Positions 23,480 through 37,381 of a stretch of 64,000 bases of DNA are shown piece by piece. The DNA is from Alnus glutinosa (Eukaryota; Streptophyta; Magnoliopsida; Fagales; Betulaceae). The notes under the pieces are model-generated. The model did not search any database. It saw nothing but the letters and a program-made list of their open reading frames with translations, and had not been told where the DNA came from. The position numbers were made by a program, and so were the translations under genes. Each line of letters starts with the position of its first letter. Positions within the stretch are counted from its first letter, which is position 1. The DNA is taken from positions 1,996,501 through 2,060,500 of the forward strand of contig NC_084899.1 of NCBI RefSeq assembly GCF_958979055.1, given 5' to 3'.

Positions 23480-26400
23480 TCAAGAGCCACTCCAATGTCT
23501 GAACTTGCAAATTCCACGACGGTTTTCCGCAAAAGAGTCGCGAATAGACTGCATCATGGAACAGACAGCAGGAATGTGAGCCAATTCTTCATGCTGCTCC
23601 TGCAAAATGATTTAGCTTCATTTTAAGTGTAAGCTTTAAGTGAGAGACAGAGAGGAAGAGAAAGAGGTAATACCACTTCGGCAAGACGCTCTTCCAAACC
23701 ATTTGAATTCACATCAACGGGCATGAATATCTTTCTGTAAGCCATTCTCAGGCTATTTATCTAAACATTTGCGCAAAGGAATAAACCAGCTCTCTCAAAC
23801 AATGTTAATTTATAACTTTAAACCATGAAAATCAAATTCTACTTTTATGCGAACCTCTGCATATGTGAATCCACGACGCCGAAGACCCTCTAGATTCAAG
23901 CCACGAAGCTCAGCTCTTTCTCCAGCTACCAACATGTACTTCGGGACATCTTGTGAAACCTTTTGGCACATAAGACAAAGAAATTAGATTTTCATGGATA
24001 ATACTTAGCAAAAGTAATTGATCCAGTAAGATTTTGAGGGCTATGTAACATGGACACTGCCACTTCAGCTTTTTTGCAGTGCTCAACACATCAATATGAA
24101 TGTGCTAGACACCCTTTCTGGAACTGACACTGGCCTGTGTCGCAGTTTAGTCAGCCTTGAAGTCATTGTGCCAAAGAACTCAAGTCCATGTGGGCACTAA
24201 AGCCCATGCCAGTTTCCTTGTTACACAAAGTGAGAAGGTATTATGACAACTCAAAGCTTATTATGAGAACATGATCATACCACAGAACCCCCACCAATAA
24301 AAGAGAAAGAACCAACACAGCAAAATTGATGAACAACGATGGCACCTGCAGTGTGGGCATAGTCCTACATTTGGAGCAGATTAAATTCTAATTATATAAA
24401 ACATTTGAGAAATAACACTATACAAAGATGTTAAACTACGCACAAAGGACTTACTTCCACCACAACATGGCCTGCTAGAAGAGTATTATTTGCAAAAATA
24501 TTATTGTTACCAATCTTGCAATCATGGGCAATATGACAAGATCCCATGATAAGATTGTTGTTGCCAATAACCTGATTATATCACGCTAGTTAAAATATGA
24601 AGTAATCTAAATTTAACACACAAGTTTCTAATCTTGAAAAAGATAAAATAAATGAGCCTCAGCCACCCCCTCATACCGTCTGATCATTTGACTTCGAAGA
24701 TCGGTGGATTGAGGTATGTTCTCTGATGTCATTGTTGTCCCCCACATCAAGGAAACATTCATCCCCTGGCTAAACGATAGACACATAAATAAGACTGGTA
24801 ATCCTGTACACAAAACAGTCATACATGTATTTAAGTTATGACTGTTATACATATTATTCAATACATATGAAACATAGCTTAAAGATGATGTTTCTCATTT
24901 AATCATCTTTGGCCATTTTCTTTCATTTCATTCTTTCTTTTTTTTCTTTTTTTCCTGAAAACCAAACAGAGTGCATGAGAAAGTCATATTAGTGAAAAAA
25001 TATGAAAATAGCAGAACAGCATACCAAAATATGCAATATATTATCGTAAAATAAAAAAGTAGGAGGGTCCTTGGTTTTCAAAAACAGTTTTAATGTAACC
25101 TATTTGAAACAGTTTTTTTTTTTTAATAATAATAATAATAATTCCGAAGAGATGATAATACGATTCATAGACTAAGCCACATTCAAGGAGAGCAGTGAAT
25201 CAAGTTGACAATACAAATTTCCATAACAGCAAACATCTGGTTACCATCACAAGTTGAAACAGATAAGTTAGCATCAATGCCACTAGAAACTAACCTTGTA
25301 CTTCAAGTCTTGGCTCTTAACACCAACCACAGCATGGTGCCCTACAATATTATTGCATCCAATGACCGTTCGTCCAGGAAGATCATCACCAACCACGGCA
25401 CCACTGCCTGACAAATTTAAGCATGTAATATAATTACAGCATGGAAGAACAAGACGAAGCATGCATCACCGCAACATAAACACAAAACGCTAAACAATCA
25501 TCAAAACTCACGTCATCAAGACACATCGCTCCCCCAATTCTGTATTTCCAAATACATGGCTCCCAGGATACAATTGACAACCATTCCCAAGCCGTGCAGA
25601 GGATCCAACGGTGCAGAAAGGACCAACCGAAACACCCTGCATCATAAAACATCACTCTTTACGTACCCTCTACGAATCATTAAGCAGGTAAACAGCCAAC
25701 CAATCCAATTGCTAGAATTTCATGGCTTTATACATAGACTTAACCCTCTATATATTAACACTTATTAACTAAGAACTAAGCAGCAGATTCAGCTCAACGC
25801 AAATTTCAATTTTGAGTACTATTACTACACACGGTCTGACAATCTAAGCTCTATATAGCCAACAGAGTATTTATCAAACAAAATTGCATTTGAAGTTCAA
25901 ATCATTAACACAATAGTTTTTTTTCTTTTTTGTTAAAAAAAAAAAAAAAAAAATTAAGGACATTTTGTTAAAATATTAATTGCAAATAATTAAATTTATT
26001 CTTTCCTTTCGGTATAAGCTTTTATGTAGAGTGAACTTTATCTGCTAATTCACTTTCCATTTCAATTTCATATTCCACGTGATTGGTCGTACTTACTTAC
26101 ATCTCTCCTATTCTTATTAAAGGGAAGCTTGAATCCACGCAAGGGAGAGTATTAAAAATTAATTATAAATAGTTAAACTCAACCTCTCTTACCCGCCGCT
26201 TAAGATTTTGAAATAAATATCGATTTAACAACTGTTCCAGTAGAGCATTCGAATTAGAACGGCATTTTCTACTTGGTTTCCTAATTCCAAGGATGAAATC
26301 TAAAAATCTGACACAATTTAGATTTAAAAAGAAAAACAAAGAAGGAACAAAAATTGGAGTGGAATAAGAATTAAAAGGTGAAACAATAAAAAGTAGTACC

Positions 26401-26695
26401 CGTCCGATCACAGCATTAGGATGCACGATTGCCGAAGGGTGAATGAAGCTCTCCAACGCTTCCGCTTTCTTATCCTCCTCCGCCAAATCTTCGCACAAAA
26501 ACACAAAATCAAAAATACACATTTATTATGTTAGTCTCTGCGTTCTCGAGTTGTATAGCAGAGAAACAAGCATTCAAACCAGTGCGAGAGAGAGAGAGAG
26601 AGAGAGAGAGTACAGGTGGAGAAGCGGCGCAGAGAGAGTGAGGAGAAGCTGAGAGACGAGCGAAAAGGATTGCGAAGTTTCCAGAGTGAAGACAT
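23480..26695 (-). CDS. LPXA: UDP-N-acetylglucosamine O-acyltransferase, mitochondrial (LpxA)
   Basis: First enzyme of the lipid A pathway: it moves a 3-hydroxyacyl chain from acyl carrier protein to UDP-GlcNAc. Plants keep this pathway in mitochondria. Ten exons (minus): 26695-26614, 26488-26400, 25636-25512, 25403-25295, 24769-24677, 24571-24455, 24364-24281, 23959-23855, 23760-23674 and 23599-23480, giving 336 residues, the family's usual plant length. The first 27 residues are Ser/Arg-rich without acids, as in a mitochondrial presequence. Hexapeptide repeats follow ([34 protein letters not shown]), including the HIAHDCKIG segment, and then the C-terminal helical region with [16 protein letters not shown]. 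The start ATG at 26695 opens the presequence; a GA repeat sits at the donor of intron 1. No key segment is missing. Confidence 0.94.
26586..26610. repeat. (GA)n microsatellite at start of LpxA intron 1
   Basis: About 12 AG units directly behind the first exon's splice donor (GT at 26613-26612), read as CT in the transcript. Confidence 0.85.
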
Positions 26696-28364
26696 GGTGT
26701 ACCTCCCAGCGCGACTTCACTACGAAGCTGCTATCTTATAGGACGCGGGTTGGTCTGTTACGGGTTACCGGGTCAATCTGGAGCGTTCGATTGTTGGAGT
26801 AAGTGCTTGATGTACGGCTAAAACAGGAGGGTCGTCCGATCACGAAGTTAGACGTAAAATGGTCAGAAATATTTTACAACTATTATCATTTATTATTTTA
26901 ATATCTATCATATCTTTTACTATATTTTCAAAGACAGATAGACATCAACATGACAAAATTTTTAATTTATATAATTTTAAAATTATAATTTGAGGAAAAG
27001 GGTTATAACTTATAAGCAACAACTACAAAAAGTTCAATAGGGATGGGTAAATCAACAACAAACCCAAACCAAATAAGTAGTGCTAAAATTGTAAACAGGA
27101 AAAGAAAAAATAATAACGAAAGAAGAAAATTGGTGTTTTTATGACCCCAAAGAGGTCATAAAAGTTTCGGTCCCCTATAAGTTGGGCAAAAGCTAAGAAA
27201 TAGGCTGCAAAAGGCAGTATAGGTGTCAAAACAATAAAATATAGGGCATGACGTTCAAGAGAGCCTTCCACCCTACTTAAATTACTGTTAGGCTGAAATT
27301 ACAACAACCTCCGAAAGGAAGTTGATGAGGAGAAAATACTGCAAAAATTAGAACAAGGCATACTGTCAAGGAGTAAAACACTCCAAGAACAAAAGTCTCA
27401 TCCATAGAGGATTTAAAAAAAAAAAATGATATGATATGATGGTCATGTATCACTCATCACGGTTAAAAAGTCAACGGAACGAGTATGGAGAGTCATTTGA
27501 TAAGAGTATGAACCTTAGAGTGTGATTCCATAAATTTTACATCTTAAAAAGTGATTAAATAAAATACGAAACCTCATAGACCACTTGAGCATTTTTCCCT
27601 ATAAGAAATGGTTACTTTTAGCATTTGTTTAATATGATAGTATAGGTAATAATAATTAAAAACAAAAAAACAAAAAATATATGGTTAGATTCATAACCCA
27701 TAACAATTTCTTTCGATCTAATTTAGAGAAAATCTTTGTTATCTACAATTAACCCCAAACAATCTTTGTAGTTCTTTTTTGGGTAAAACGAATTTAATGT
27801 TACATTTAGGCTACTTTTATAACCTCTTTGCTCAATGGTAGGGTTCCTAGGGGATAGAAACTAAAGAGACCTCTATAGTTGAAAGAGTTGGGATACACCC
27901 AAAAAAATAAAATAATGAAAAAAATAAAGAACTAAGCAACTTAGAGTAAAAGATACATTTCCTCACTACCAAAAATATATGAATTAATGTCCACAAGGGA
28001 ATTTGCTAACCCTCCACCCCTAACAAAAATTCAAAAAAAAAAAAAAAAAAAATTGGGGGGAGAAAAAAAGGATGTCATTTACATTTTCTCGTATCCTCAC
28101 AACTATACAGCCATAATTCCTACTGTAATTCTGTGTTCAAGTAATATAAGAAAGGCAAAGCAATTTAAGTCTTGCTATCATGTGGACTGTCTACAAATGG
28201 TGTCCTTCCACAAGAAACTCCCGCTCCCTCCACTCTCTTTTAGTTGTGCTGCCCTTCACTCTGCAGGAGAACGTCCTACTAAATCTCTATTGTAATGCTG
28301 CTCCTTCTCTGGTCAAAACTTTCCCCATGCTGTTTCCAAGAGGGGCTGAAGTGTGCTTCGTTGA
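26696..28364. other. Spacer between LpxA promoter and kinase 3' end
   Basis: Promoter side of LpxA, then AT-rich spacer. No gene is recognised. Short frames in 27083-28364 do not resemble known proteins. Confidence 0.45.
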
Positions 28365-31300
28365 TTACATGACAATGTCACCCTCCAGCATTCGAAGCAC
28401 CTACAAGCGAACAATGTGCACAGAAAATAAGGAAACCACATATGAGGAACATATAGTCAGGGGCGGAACCAGGATTTGTGCTATTAGGGGGGGGCGCTAT
28501 AAGCACATAGCATTCAAAACATATGGGGGCAAAACTAAAAGAAACTACTTTCACATTGGGGGAAAAATCAAAAGAAAACTTTTGGGGGGACGAAAAATTA
28601 ACTTGGGGAGGGGGGTTTGCTCATAAGAAATACGTACTTTAAGGGGTTTTTTTTAAAAAGAAAAATTGGAGCCCCCACACTTACAATTCTTTGGGGGACA
28701 GTCTTAGGATGGTAGCTCTTGGGGACCGTCTTAGAATGGTGGTGAGGGATAATATTTAAAAGCACTATTCAAACAGGGAAGATCTGATAGGGCTCAATAT
28801 AGGAGAACAACTAGTACCACGAGGTTGCAAGTTAAAGATGGCTGTAGCAAGAATTTGCATGAGTAAATTTCTTCTTACATGATTTTATCTGAAGCAAATT
28901 AGTCCAGATGGAGATTAATGGGGCTTTCGGGCATAATTCTAGAAAGAACACTTGCAACCATTACCGACTTGTTCAAGAAATCACATCAATTGTAATACCA
29001 AGGCAGAGAGAGCAGCAAATAGTTTCTTCTTAAAGGATCATCAAGTAATATGACTTAGAGCATAAGTAATGCTTATTTTGTATGTATATAAAAGAGTTTG
29101 AATAAGAAGTCCAAGTCTCCAACCTGAGACATGCGAGGTCTTGAATGGGGATCCCGTCGGATGCACAAGGAGGCACATTGCAGCATGCGATAAACCTCAT
29201 GCTCTAAGTAGCACTTCCTTAAGCATGGATCTACCAGTTCATGAATAGCTTGTTTTTCTAGCAAAGGTCGTGCCTGCTCCACATTTGAAACATAAGCAAT
29301 GACCAAGGAGAAAACTAAAATTAAATTTATTCTTGTTTGACAAAACACGCGTGCAAAGACCCAGCAGGGACAAGATAAAATGGAAGACAATCTGTTTGCC
29401 TCTTAACTATTAGATGTTAAGTATCTTCATCAAATATTTTATTTATGATGAAGTTTTACAACTATATAATAGCTAAGTTAGCTCGTACCCATTCAGTGAG
29501 GCACTGCTGGCCTTTGGGCCGGTTTATGTCCATAACTTTCCTCCCTGTAACAAGCTCCACCAACACTACCCCAAAGGAATACACATCAGCTTTTTCTGTG
29601 ATTTGGCCACTTTGAGCATATTCTGGAGCCAAGTACCTACACAGTGCCATGGTTTCTTTTATCATTGTTTGCAAAAAGCATAACCAAGAAGAAAATAACT
29701 GTTGTCTGGTTTTACCCAAATGTTCCAATTACTCTTGTGTCCACCCCCATGTCTCCATCTGGCTGCCACCTTGCCAATCCAAAATCTCCCACCTACAGTC
29801 CACATATAGCAGTCAGTTGGCACATGTTCTATTGACACATAAGCAATTAAAAGCACACCGTTGACAGCTTATAATTTGAGACAGAAGACACAACACTCAT
29901 CAAGGAAAGTATACAGCTGGTATGGGTATTTTCAGGTCTTTTTTACTAAAGAGATTTCAAGAGCATGACATACTAATGGTTCAAAATCATGGGTGAGAAG
30001 GATGTTGTTAGGCCGCATATCGCGGTGGACAATACAACCGACTCTACATTCCTCATGAAGGTATCTCAACCCACGAGCTGCTCCAATTGCAATTTTTTGT
30101 CGTGCAGACCATTCTAGCAGATTTTGATTTCTTCCTGCAAAATCCAAACACCATACTTACTTAGAGAAGTGGCACCACGCGCACACAAAAAAAAATTCAA
30201 GCTCTGAACGGCTGAGTGTTGTCAGTATATTATCCACACTTCTAACAAAAGTGTATCCATTTACAATTTGGACTTCGAGGGTCAGTTCACATGCCAAAGC
30301 TTTTGATTTGATTAAACCAAAGGCCAGAACTAAGTTTTCCGACATAAAACCTTAAGTACAGATGAAATTTTTCCACACAACAGAGATGCTTGCTATTCAC
30401 ATCATAATAGAATTACCATTATTGAATGTTACTAAGTTACTAAAAAAAATAGGGATAGGGAAAAATTTACCATAAAGATGAGAATCCAAAGACCCATTGC
30501 AAATGTATTCATAGACCAGCAATCTTCTTCCATCCTCCACACAGAACCCAATTAGCATCACAACATTACGATGCTGTGCGCAGCTTAAGACCTCAACTTC
30601 TGAGCAAAATTCTAGATCACCTTGAGAACTAGCCAATTTGTGTTGCTTGACTGCAACAACCCGGCCATCTGATAAGACACCTCGATGTACAGAACCAAAT
30701 CCACCTTCAGCCAAAAAATTGACTTGTGAAAATCCACCTGTAGCAAATTCCAGTTCGGCAAAACTGAACCACCTTGGAGGATTCCCGAATATAGGTGCCT
30801 TGTGCTGACAGATAGAACACAATGGAGGAGGGCCGAGAGGAAGATTTCTGGATAATGAAATTGCTTCTCTTACACTTTTGCGTAGGTCCAGATCAAGCCT
30901 ATAATTCAGCACTCCAGTACGAGGATCTTGATCTAATTTAGACAATTTCTCCAGCAAAGCTTCAAATGTGGAGGCTAGAACCTTCCCCTCGTTTCTTTGT
31001 GAACCTTCCACCATGTGTTTCGAATATTCACTGCTGGACCTGAGAATGTTTGCCATCCATGGATGGAAATTTGAATTTGTGGAACAAGTACTCATCTTTT
31101 CACTATCTGTGTCAGAGTCACATTCATCCAGATTTTCATCTTCTTTAGTGGTAAATTGAAGATCACCCTTTAAGCTCCCACAAGTTTCGGAAAGGAAAAA
31201 TGGTGAAGTCCCTAGATCTGAGCTAGATATTGATGACGTTCCAACATCAGTTGTAGTAAATGGTGACTCATGGTCTGGACTACTTGCAGGAGTAACAGCT

Positions 31301-33259
31301 GGTCCTCTAATCATATTCAATTGTTCAAACTTGCTTTTCAGATTTTCTGGAGATTTTTCTAATTCAGATGATAATGCACAAACCACTTCAGATTCCATCT
31401 TTGTCGAATTTACCAAATTTAAACGAAGAACCTTTGGCCGAGATTGCTTCATAACCACAAGATTGCATTGCAGCTCTTCCATGCAGTATTTCTTTTCATT
31501 TTTCAATCGTCTGTCCAAAATTCCAAAAAATAGTAATTGAACAAAGAGAAGATATAGAAGGAACCCATATAGTGGGATTTTTTTTCTTTCAAAACACATA
31601 AGATGTTTAGTCAACATCTTAAATTGAATCAACATCTTTTGTAAAATCAACAGGCTATGTTCATGTGTAATCCCCCCAGGTTTAAACGGATGCCTCAGGA
31701 TGAGAAACAGTATAATATGTCATGCTAGAATACAAGGTGCATATATTGATTACTTATCCAGTATAACCCAGTTTGATCGAGCTCTCTTGGCCTCAGCAGC
31801 TACCACTCCACATGGCGAGCCACAAACAATCTTTATCCTGACTTTTATCTGCGAAGAAAAATCAGGGTATGAAATACATTAAACTAGACATGAGGTGCAT
31901 GGAATTAATCGCTGACAAGAAAATCAATGTACTGGACCACCGACCTTCTCTGAGTCATAAACATCATGGAGTTGAAGCACCATTTGAGAGCATGAATCTG
32001 CAATATCATCCTTCTGGTCTAAACGGGTTCCTGTCAGAGACCACCAGTGACCAATGGTGCAATCACTGGTGAATCTTGAAAAGCCCCAAATCCTTTTACC
32101 TGAAAATGTATAGCTTTTCTCATCAATCATCAACATTTACTCCCCAAAGTCAATACAACAAGGCAGTGAAAAGTGAAGAAATAAAAAAAAAAAGAGGAAA
32201 GGAATAAGACAAAATAAGAGAATGAACAAACACCCTGCATAAATCATTTAACTATGCTGTATATATAGCTGCCGAATATGCATAATTCATTTAACTATGG
32301 ATAGTATAATTTTGCTAGCCTAAATTCAACAACGCTTAAAATTTGTGAAAGCACCTGCATCGAACACTGGGGGGATGTGATACACAATTGGCGAGCCCAA
32401 GGAAGAGAGATCATATAGGCAAGTTAAGTTGAAGTTCTCCATTCTACTTCTTTAAGAGGTTCGTAAACTCAAGGACATCTCAAGATGAACGTTCAAACAT
32501 GCTGTGCTATATAACCCTCATTTTAATATATTATTAGCATAGGTCAAGAACAGCTCGACACCAACAATCCAATCACTCCCTATTGACTGTAAGAATAGAT
32601 TGTTATCATTGTCTTATTTCTTAGATTTTTCAAGTGACCGTAACAAAACCAATTTTGCTTTAGTCTTGAACTTTAATGCCAATGAAGTGAAAAAAGCAAA
32701 ATGTGCTGCAACTTTCTCATGTCTGACAACAACAAAAATTGCCCAATACCCAGATGTTATGACTATTTTTTTCCTAGAAAAAAGAAAACTAAAGATTTTA
32801 TACCCACTAAAATTCAATGGCAGATTAAAAGTATTTACGCTAGGAAGGACCATTCAATTCTATAAGATGTAATTTTGAATATAAGAGAAGTCCCCAACAA
32901 ATTTGGCCAGGAAGCAGAAGCACAGTAACCAGACAGTTCAAAAGACATATCCACCTACCAACAATAAATCATAAATCAAAAGGCAAGAACAGAATTAAGT
33001 TCACAAAACCAAACAAAAGGCGATATAACAACAACTCATCAATACTTCGATTGAAAAACAAAGCAAGACTCTGAAAGTTACTTGAGGGATGAGCAGGAAT
33101 AACCACCAGCAGCTTAATGCAATCTCCAGGTTGAACAATATGAGTCAAAGCCCACAACAAAGCAGTCTTTGGAATTTCCTTTGATGCTTTAACAGCAACC
33201 AGCACCAGTTTCCCACCCACATCTGAGGAACCCTTTTGCTCACCACCCTTCTTTTTCAT
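28365..33259 (-). CDS. Receptor-like cytoplasmic kinase with USP-like N-terminus (SELMODRAFT_444075-like)
   Basis: A PERK-related kinase family usually annotated 'inactive protein kinase SELMODRAFT_444075-like' (Arabidopsis At3g13690, At1g55200). Nine exons (minus): 33259-33082, 32099-31945, 31848-31754, 31510-30471, 30134-29974, 29792-29716, 29636-29489, 29273-29124 and 28400-28365, giving 679 residues. A universal-stress-protein-like domain ([20 protein letters not shown]) occupies about residues 15-145, then a Ser-rich linker. The kinase starts near F408 with GGFGSV, K431 and E447. The catalytic loop is H526-R-D528-MRPNN, with Arg530 where most kinases have Lys. The DFG triplet is D546-G548. 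No signal peptide or membrane helix is seen, so it should be cytosolic or membrane-associated. The last exon codes for only 11 residues ([11 protein letters not shown]). The ATG at 33259 is the first in frame; two codons further up begin with TTG. Confidence 0.9.
28458..28690. mobile_element. hAT (Tip100-like) fragment in kinase intron 8
   Basis: CAGGGGCGGAACCAGGATTT at 28458 is the typical start of Tip100-type hAT elements. It is followed by G-rich text (GGGGGGGGCGC, TGGGGGGACG, GGGGAGGGGGG). The matching right end is not found. It lies within intron 8, only about 60 bp from the exon 9 acceptor. Confidence 0.45.
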
Positions 33260-34880
33260 ATTCAACCGGCCAACAAAATCCTAACTCACACCACCTTCAC
33301 CACACACTTCTGGCTCAAACCCAGAAGAAATTTGTTTCCTTTTTTGCTTGGTCTTCTAAACCCACATGAAATTTTCTCGATCAGATGCCACAAAGTTCAG
33401 GAAAAGAACAAACTTTGAACAGCAGAAAGTTGCATAATCACTGCAATGACTAGTAAACCAGAGACAAGTGTCTCGGAAAGCAAGAAGCTTTTGGGATGCT
33501 CACATGGAAGGCTGAACTGAAAAAAAAGAAAAGAAAAGAAAAATAGTATAGAAGACACGCACTTCAAGATACACTTTACTTGCAGATAGCTCCTTCCCTT
33601 AAAAGGAAACGTGAAACTCCAACACCTTTGGGTTCAGAAAACCCACAACAATTTTTTTCAAGCACCAAGTTTTGGTCATGGAAACTGAACCCCACTCAAG
33701 TCATAAGGAATGCATGAACCATAGAAAAGAATTAAGATGAGGTGGTGGCAGTGATAAAAGAGATTCTCATCCAGCTTGTGCTAAACAGCAAGAGAGAACC
33801 GACAACGAAGAAAGCCAAAACAAAGCGATAGTTTTTTCTTTTTTTTTTGCACGACCAAAAACAAAGCCATTAAGTGCGAAATCAGATCAATGATTGGAGC
33901 TCTCTCTCATCATTAACCCATTAACTGCTTCATGCAGAGGCATAATTATTAATTATAAAGCTTTACTTGGACCGTCAGTATCATCCCCTAAAAAAAAAAG
34001 ATTCATTGTGGCTTTTGGAGAAGAGGAAATGGATTGTACTTAAAATAATTTTTTTTTCTTTTTTTTTTTTTAAAAAAAAGAAGGGCTAGAGCTTTAAGGT
34101 AGAATGTTGAGTTAAAATCTGATTTTTATTTTTATTTTAAAAAAATATTATATATTTAAACACCATTAGGCATTAACAATCGTTTCACGTATGTTTTTGT
34201 AATTTTTGAATGTTTTTAGGTATTTTGCTTCTAAATTAGAAATTAGTTCTAATTTTGTCTCTAGGGAGTCTTCGTACACTTTAACCGCTATAACTAGACC
34301 TTTGGGTCCCTTTTTTTTTTTTTTTTTAATGAATGCATGTACTCTTTGTTGAAAACAATCATTTCACCTTCCACAGCCAAAGCAAAATACAAATTACCGG
34401 CAACAAAACTTGTTAATTTGTTACTATTTTGATGGTTTGAACTCCTAATAAGCAACCCTCTCAAGCAAATGTAGATGCAAGTGCCATGTTATTCTAATTG
34501 AGTGGTGACAAGGTGTGGGGTTTTATCATTCGTAGGCTTGTTCTTTCCCTGCTGCCTATTGGATTTCCCAGCTTTTGTTTCACTTTGATACGGCAAAACT
34601 AACAATACCTGCAAACACCCACATTGAGACAAAGGGCCTATGGCTGTACATGTTTAAAAGACCCTTTTACTATGCCAAAATATCTTTGCTTTATGTCCGT
34701 TGAGTGGTCCATTGTACCAAATCGAAGAAAAAAAATTAATTTTCTCGTTAATTTTAATTTGTATAAAAATTGCATGTTTTAAAGATAAAGTTTAGTTTAA
34801 GAGATTGAAATAAAAGGAATTCTTTTTCGACTTAGTCTAAAAAAAAAAAAAACCTTTGTCCCTAACAAAATACCAAATTT
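33260..34880. other. Kinase 5' flank and spacer
   Basis: Leader and promoter side of the kinase gene up to about 34 kb, then AT-rich spacer with long T and A runs. No coding sequence recognised. Confidence 0.45.
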
Positions 34881-34885
34881 TTAAT

Positions 34886-35055
34886 CAGGGACGGAGGCAA
34901 AAACTCTCATAGGTAAGGGTTAGGGCTAAAAAAAATTATTGGTAAGAGCCAATAAGTTAAATTTTTATTTTTTGAATTTTTATTTTTTATCTTATAATTT
35001 TTATTTTTAGAATTGAGAGGAGGTCACGGCCTATACCATCCCCCTAAATCCATCC
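34886..35055. mobile_element. hAT (Tip100-like) remnant
   Basis: Begins CAGGGACGGAGGCAAAAACT and ends near CCCCCTAAATCCATCCAT, an imperfect inverse. AT-rich interior, no coding capacity. Confidence 0.35.
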
Positions 35056-37060
35056 ATATTTCCAACTAACCATTATTAAAAAATGTTATTTGCAAACATA
35101 TGTTTTTCTCATTTATATTAATTTTTTTTTATAAAAAAAAAAAAAAAAACAATTAACTATGCAAATAGCACTGTCCTTTAACCAAGTCAACTTCTTTAGT
35201 TGCCACTTACACGTACAAGCCAAAAATTATAGACTCTGGCTCTTGGGATTTTTTTATTATCTATTAGTATACCTGCGAATTAAAAAAAAATAAAAATAAA
35301 AAAGACTGTAAAATTTGAAATTTGTGACACTTGTAGTCTTGTGCCTTGAAAAGGCACATGTACTCCAACGAGAATGGCTGTTAATAATTCTTGAAAGCCA
35401 TAATACAAAGTTAAAAACAATGAAAAAGTGTTCCTGTAGTTCTTTGTGCTTTCTTATCTTATCAAATCACTATCTAAAGGATTGAATTGTTATCAAACAA
35501 CTCCCTATATATATTTCCCTTTCATTGAATTTTTAATGGGGTTAGAGTGATAAGTAGCTAACCAACCAATCATACCATCAGCTAACTTACCACACACGCC
35601 AGTCTTTCTGAATGATGGTTGATTCGGAAAAAGATGGTTCAGAAATAATTGATATGATTATCTAAACTCTACTCCATTAGACGATTGCTTTCTCATGGCT
35701 CGAATATATCGGGACGTTAGGATACACACAAAGAGGTTACAACTCTGCCGACGGGTCCAAACTAAGAACCTTCCAAATCCAAACAAAGGGACAAGAATAA
35801 TTATGGTTATGGGTACCACCCAAAAATAATTCACTTCCTTTGTGGCTATATGACAAGATGAAACCTATTCAATTGTTGAGCTTAGGTATGGGACCTTCCT
35901 AAGCCTAGCATTCAGATAATTTCTTTGCTTAGTGGGACCTAAAATGCGACCATAAGCAATCAGTGCCTTCTTAACCAAAACCCTTTTCTTTTCTTTTTTT
36001 TTTCTTTTTTATTTATTTTATTTAATTTTTCCTTTGTTACGTCTCTTTCTACTTCTTTTTTCTTTTTTCCTTTGAAGGAAATCTGATTCTATAATCCAAT
36101 TTTATTGGATTCCATCTGCCAATGTTCACTGTGAACAGACATTGAAACATCGACCAGAAACGGTCGGATTCAGAGGCTGGCCCCTAGGCAAACCCACAAA
36201 TCTGTCGGTACTGAAAATATAGACGCAAAACTCATTTTCAAACTGACAATATATCTTTTAATTTTAATACCTTCAAATAATTAAGATAATTAGGTTTAAT
36301 CCCTAAAATGTTTAATTTAAGCTTAGTTTGTTTTAGCGTAAAATATTTTTTGAATTTTTTTTTTTTTTTTTTTTGTGTTTGGTGTAATCGAAAATATTTT
36401 TGGTTTCATAAAAAAACTTTTTTAGTTTTGTAAAATGGTTTTCGTTTGAGCTTTTCATTCTCAAACCGTCAAACCACATGCAAAAATTGGTGGAAGTCGC
36501 CGATTGTTTTCGGTCGTCGCTCGAAAATTATTCTCAAGAAATTTCTTGTTTCCTAAAAATAATTTTGTTAAAAATATTTTTCGACAGATAACACCATAAT
36601 ATTGTAGTAAAATGTATCATATAGGGATTTTGACCATGAATCTATTAATGCTATATGACTTATTACCACCTTTGAACTTTATTAAATCAAGGCATGAGAT
36701 CAAGGTTTTTTTTTTTTAAAAAAAAAACTTCACAAACAAGTTACCACTTATTTTAGAAATTAAAATAAATTATGAAATTAATTTTTTAATTCCTATTATA
36801 ATAATAATTTTATGCATATTTTATTTTTATTTATTTTATCTCAAAAAAAGAGAAGAAAATATAGAAAAACCAGCATATTGAATAGCTTCTTCTTTTCTTT
36901 TCTTTTTTTTTTTTTTTTTTTCTATTCACATATTGAATAGCCTTGGTAGATCATTCAACCTTCTTAAAGTTTATTGTCTACATGTGACCCCATTCCTTAT
37001 GGATAGAGATCTTCTGATATTGAGATTAATTCCTTTCTTTTATATATTTTTGCTCTTTTT
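35056..37060. other. Spacer, no gene seen
   Basis: AT-rich spacer with many homopolymer runs. Around 36330-36600, text such as GTTTTAGCGTAAAATATTTT and AAAATATTTTTCGACAG looks like the ends of a worn foldback repeat, with a likely relative near 8010. No gene. Confidence 0.4.
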
Positions 37061-37335
37061 TTGTTCATGAGTATGTGACTGTGAGAGGGGCTCCCTTGCT
37101 GAGCAGGGAGTTGTGCTCGAGCAGAGAGTCCACCTGTGAGGCCTTTTACGCAGGCATAAACTCCTTTGCGCAAGCCGAAAAGCCATTCTCACACTTTCTC
37201 TATTATTACTCCAATCCCTTTTCTCTTTGATCATGTAATAACAGGGGATAGCTAGAGATGCATTCCTTATAGCCTAAGGAACTGTAACCTTTACAAGAAA
37301 AAGAAAGTTCTAGTGCATCTGCTTTCCCTCTTTTG

Positions 37336-37337
<2 letters not shown>

Positions 37338-37378
<41 letters not shown>
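37338..37378. repeat. (TA)n microsatellite
   Basis: About 20 uninterrupted TA units. Confidence 0.95.

Positions 37379-37381
<3 letters not shown>

Noticed and set aside
26163-26522. 119-codon minus-strand frame overlapping LpxA
   Set aside because: Only the part 26400-26488 is exon; the rest runs into introns on both sides.
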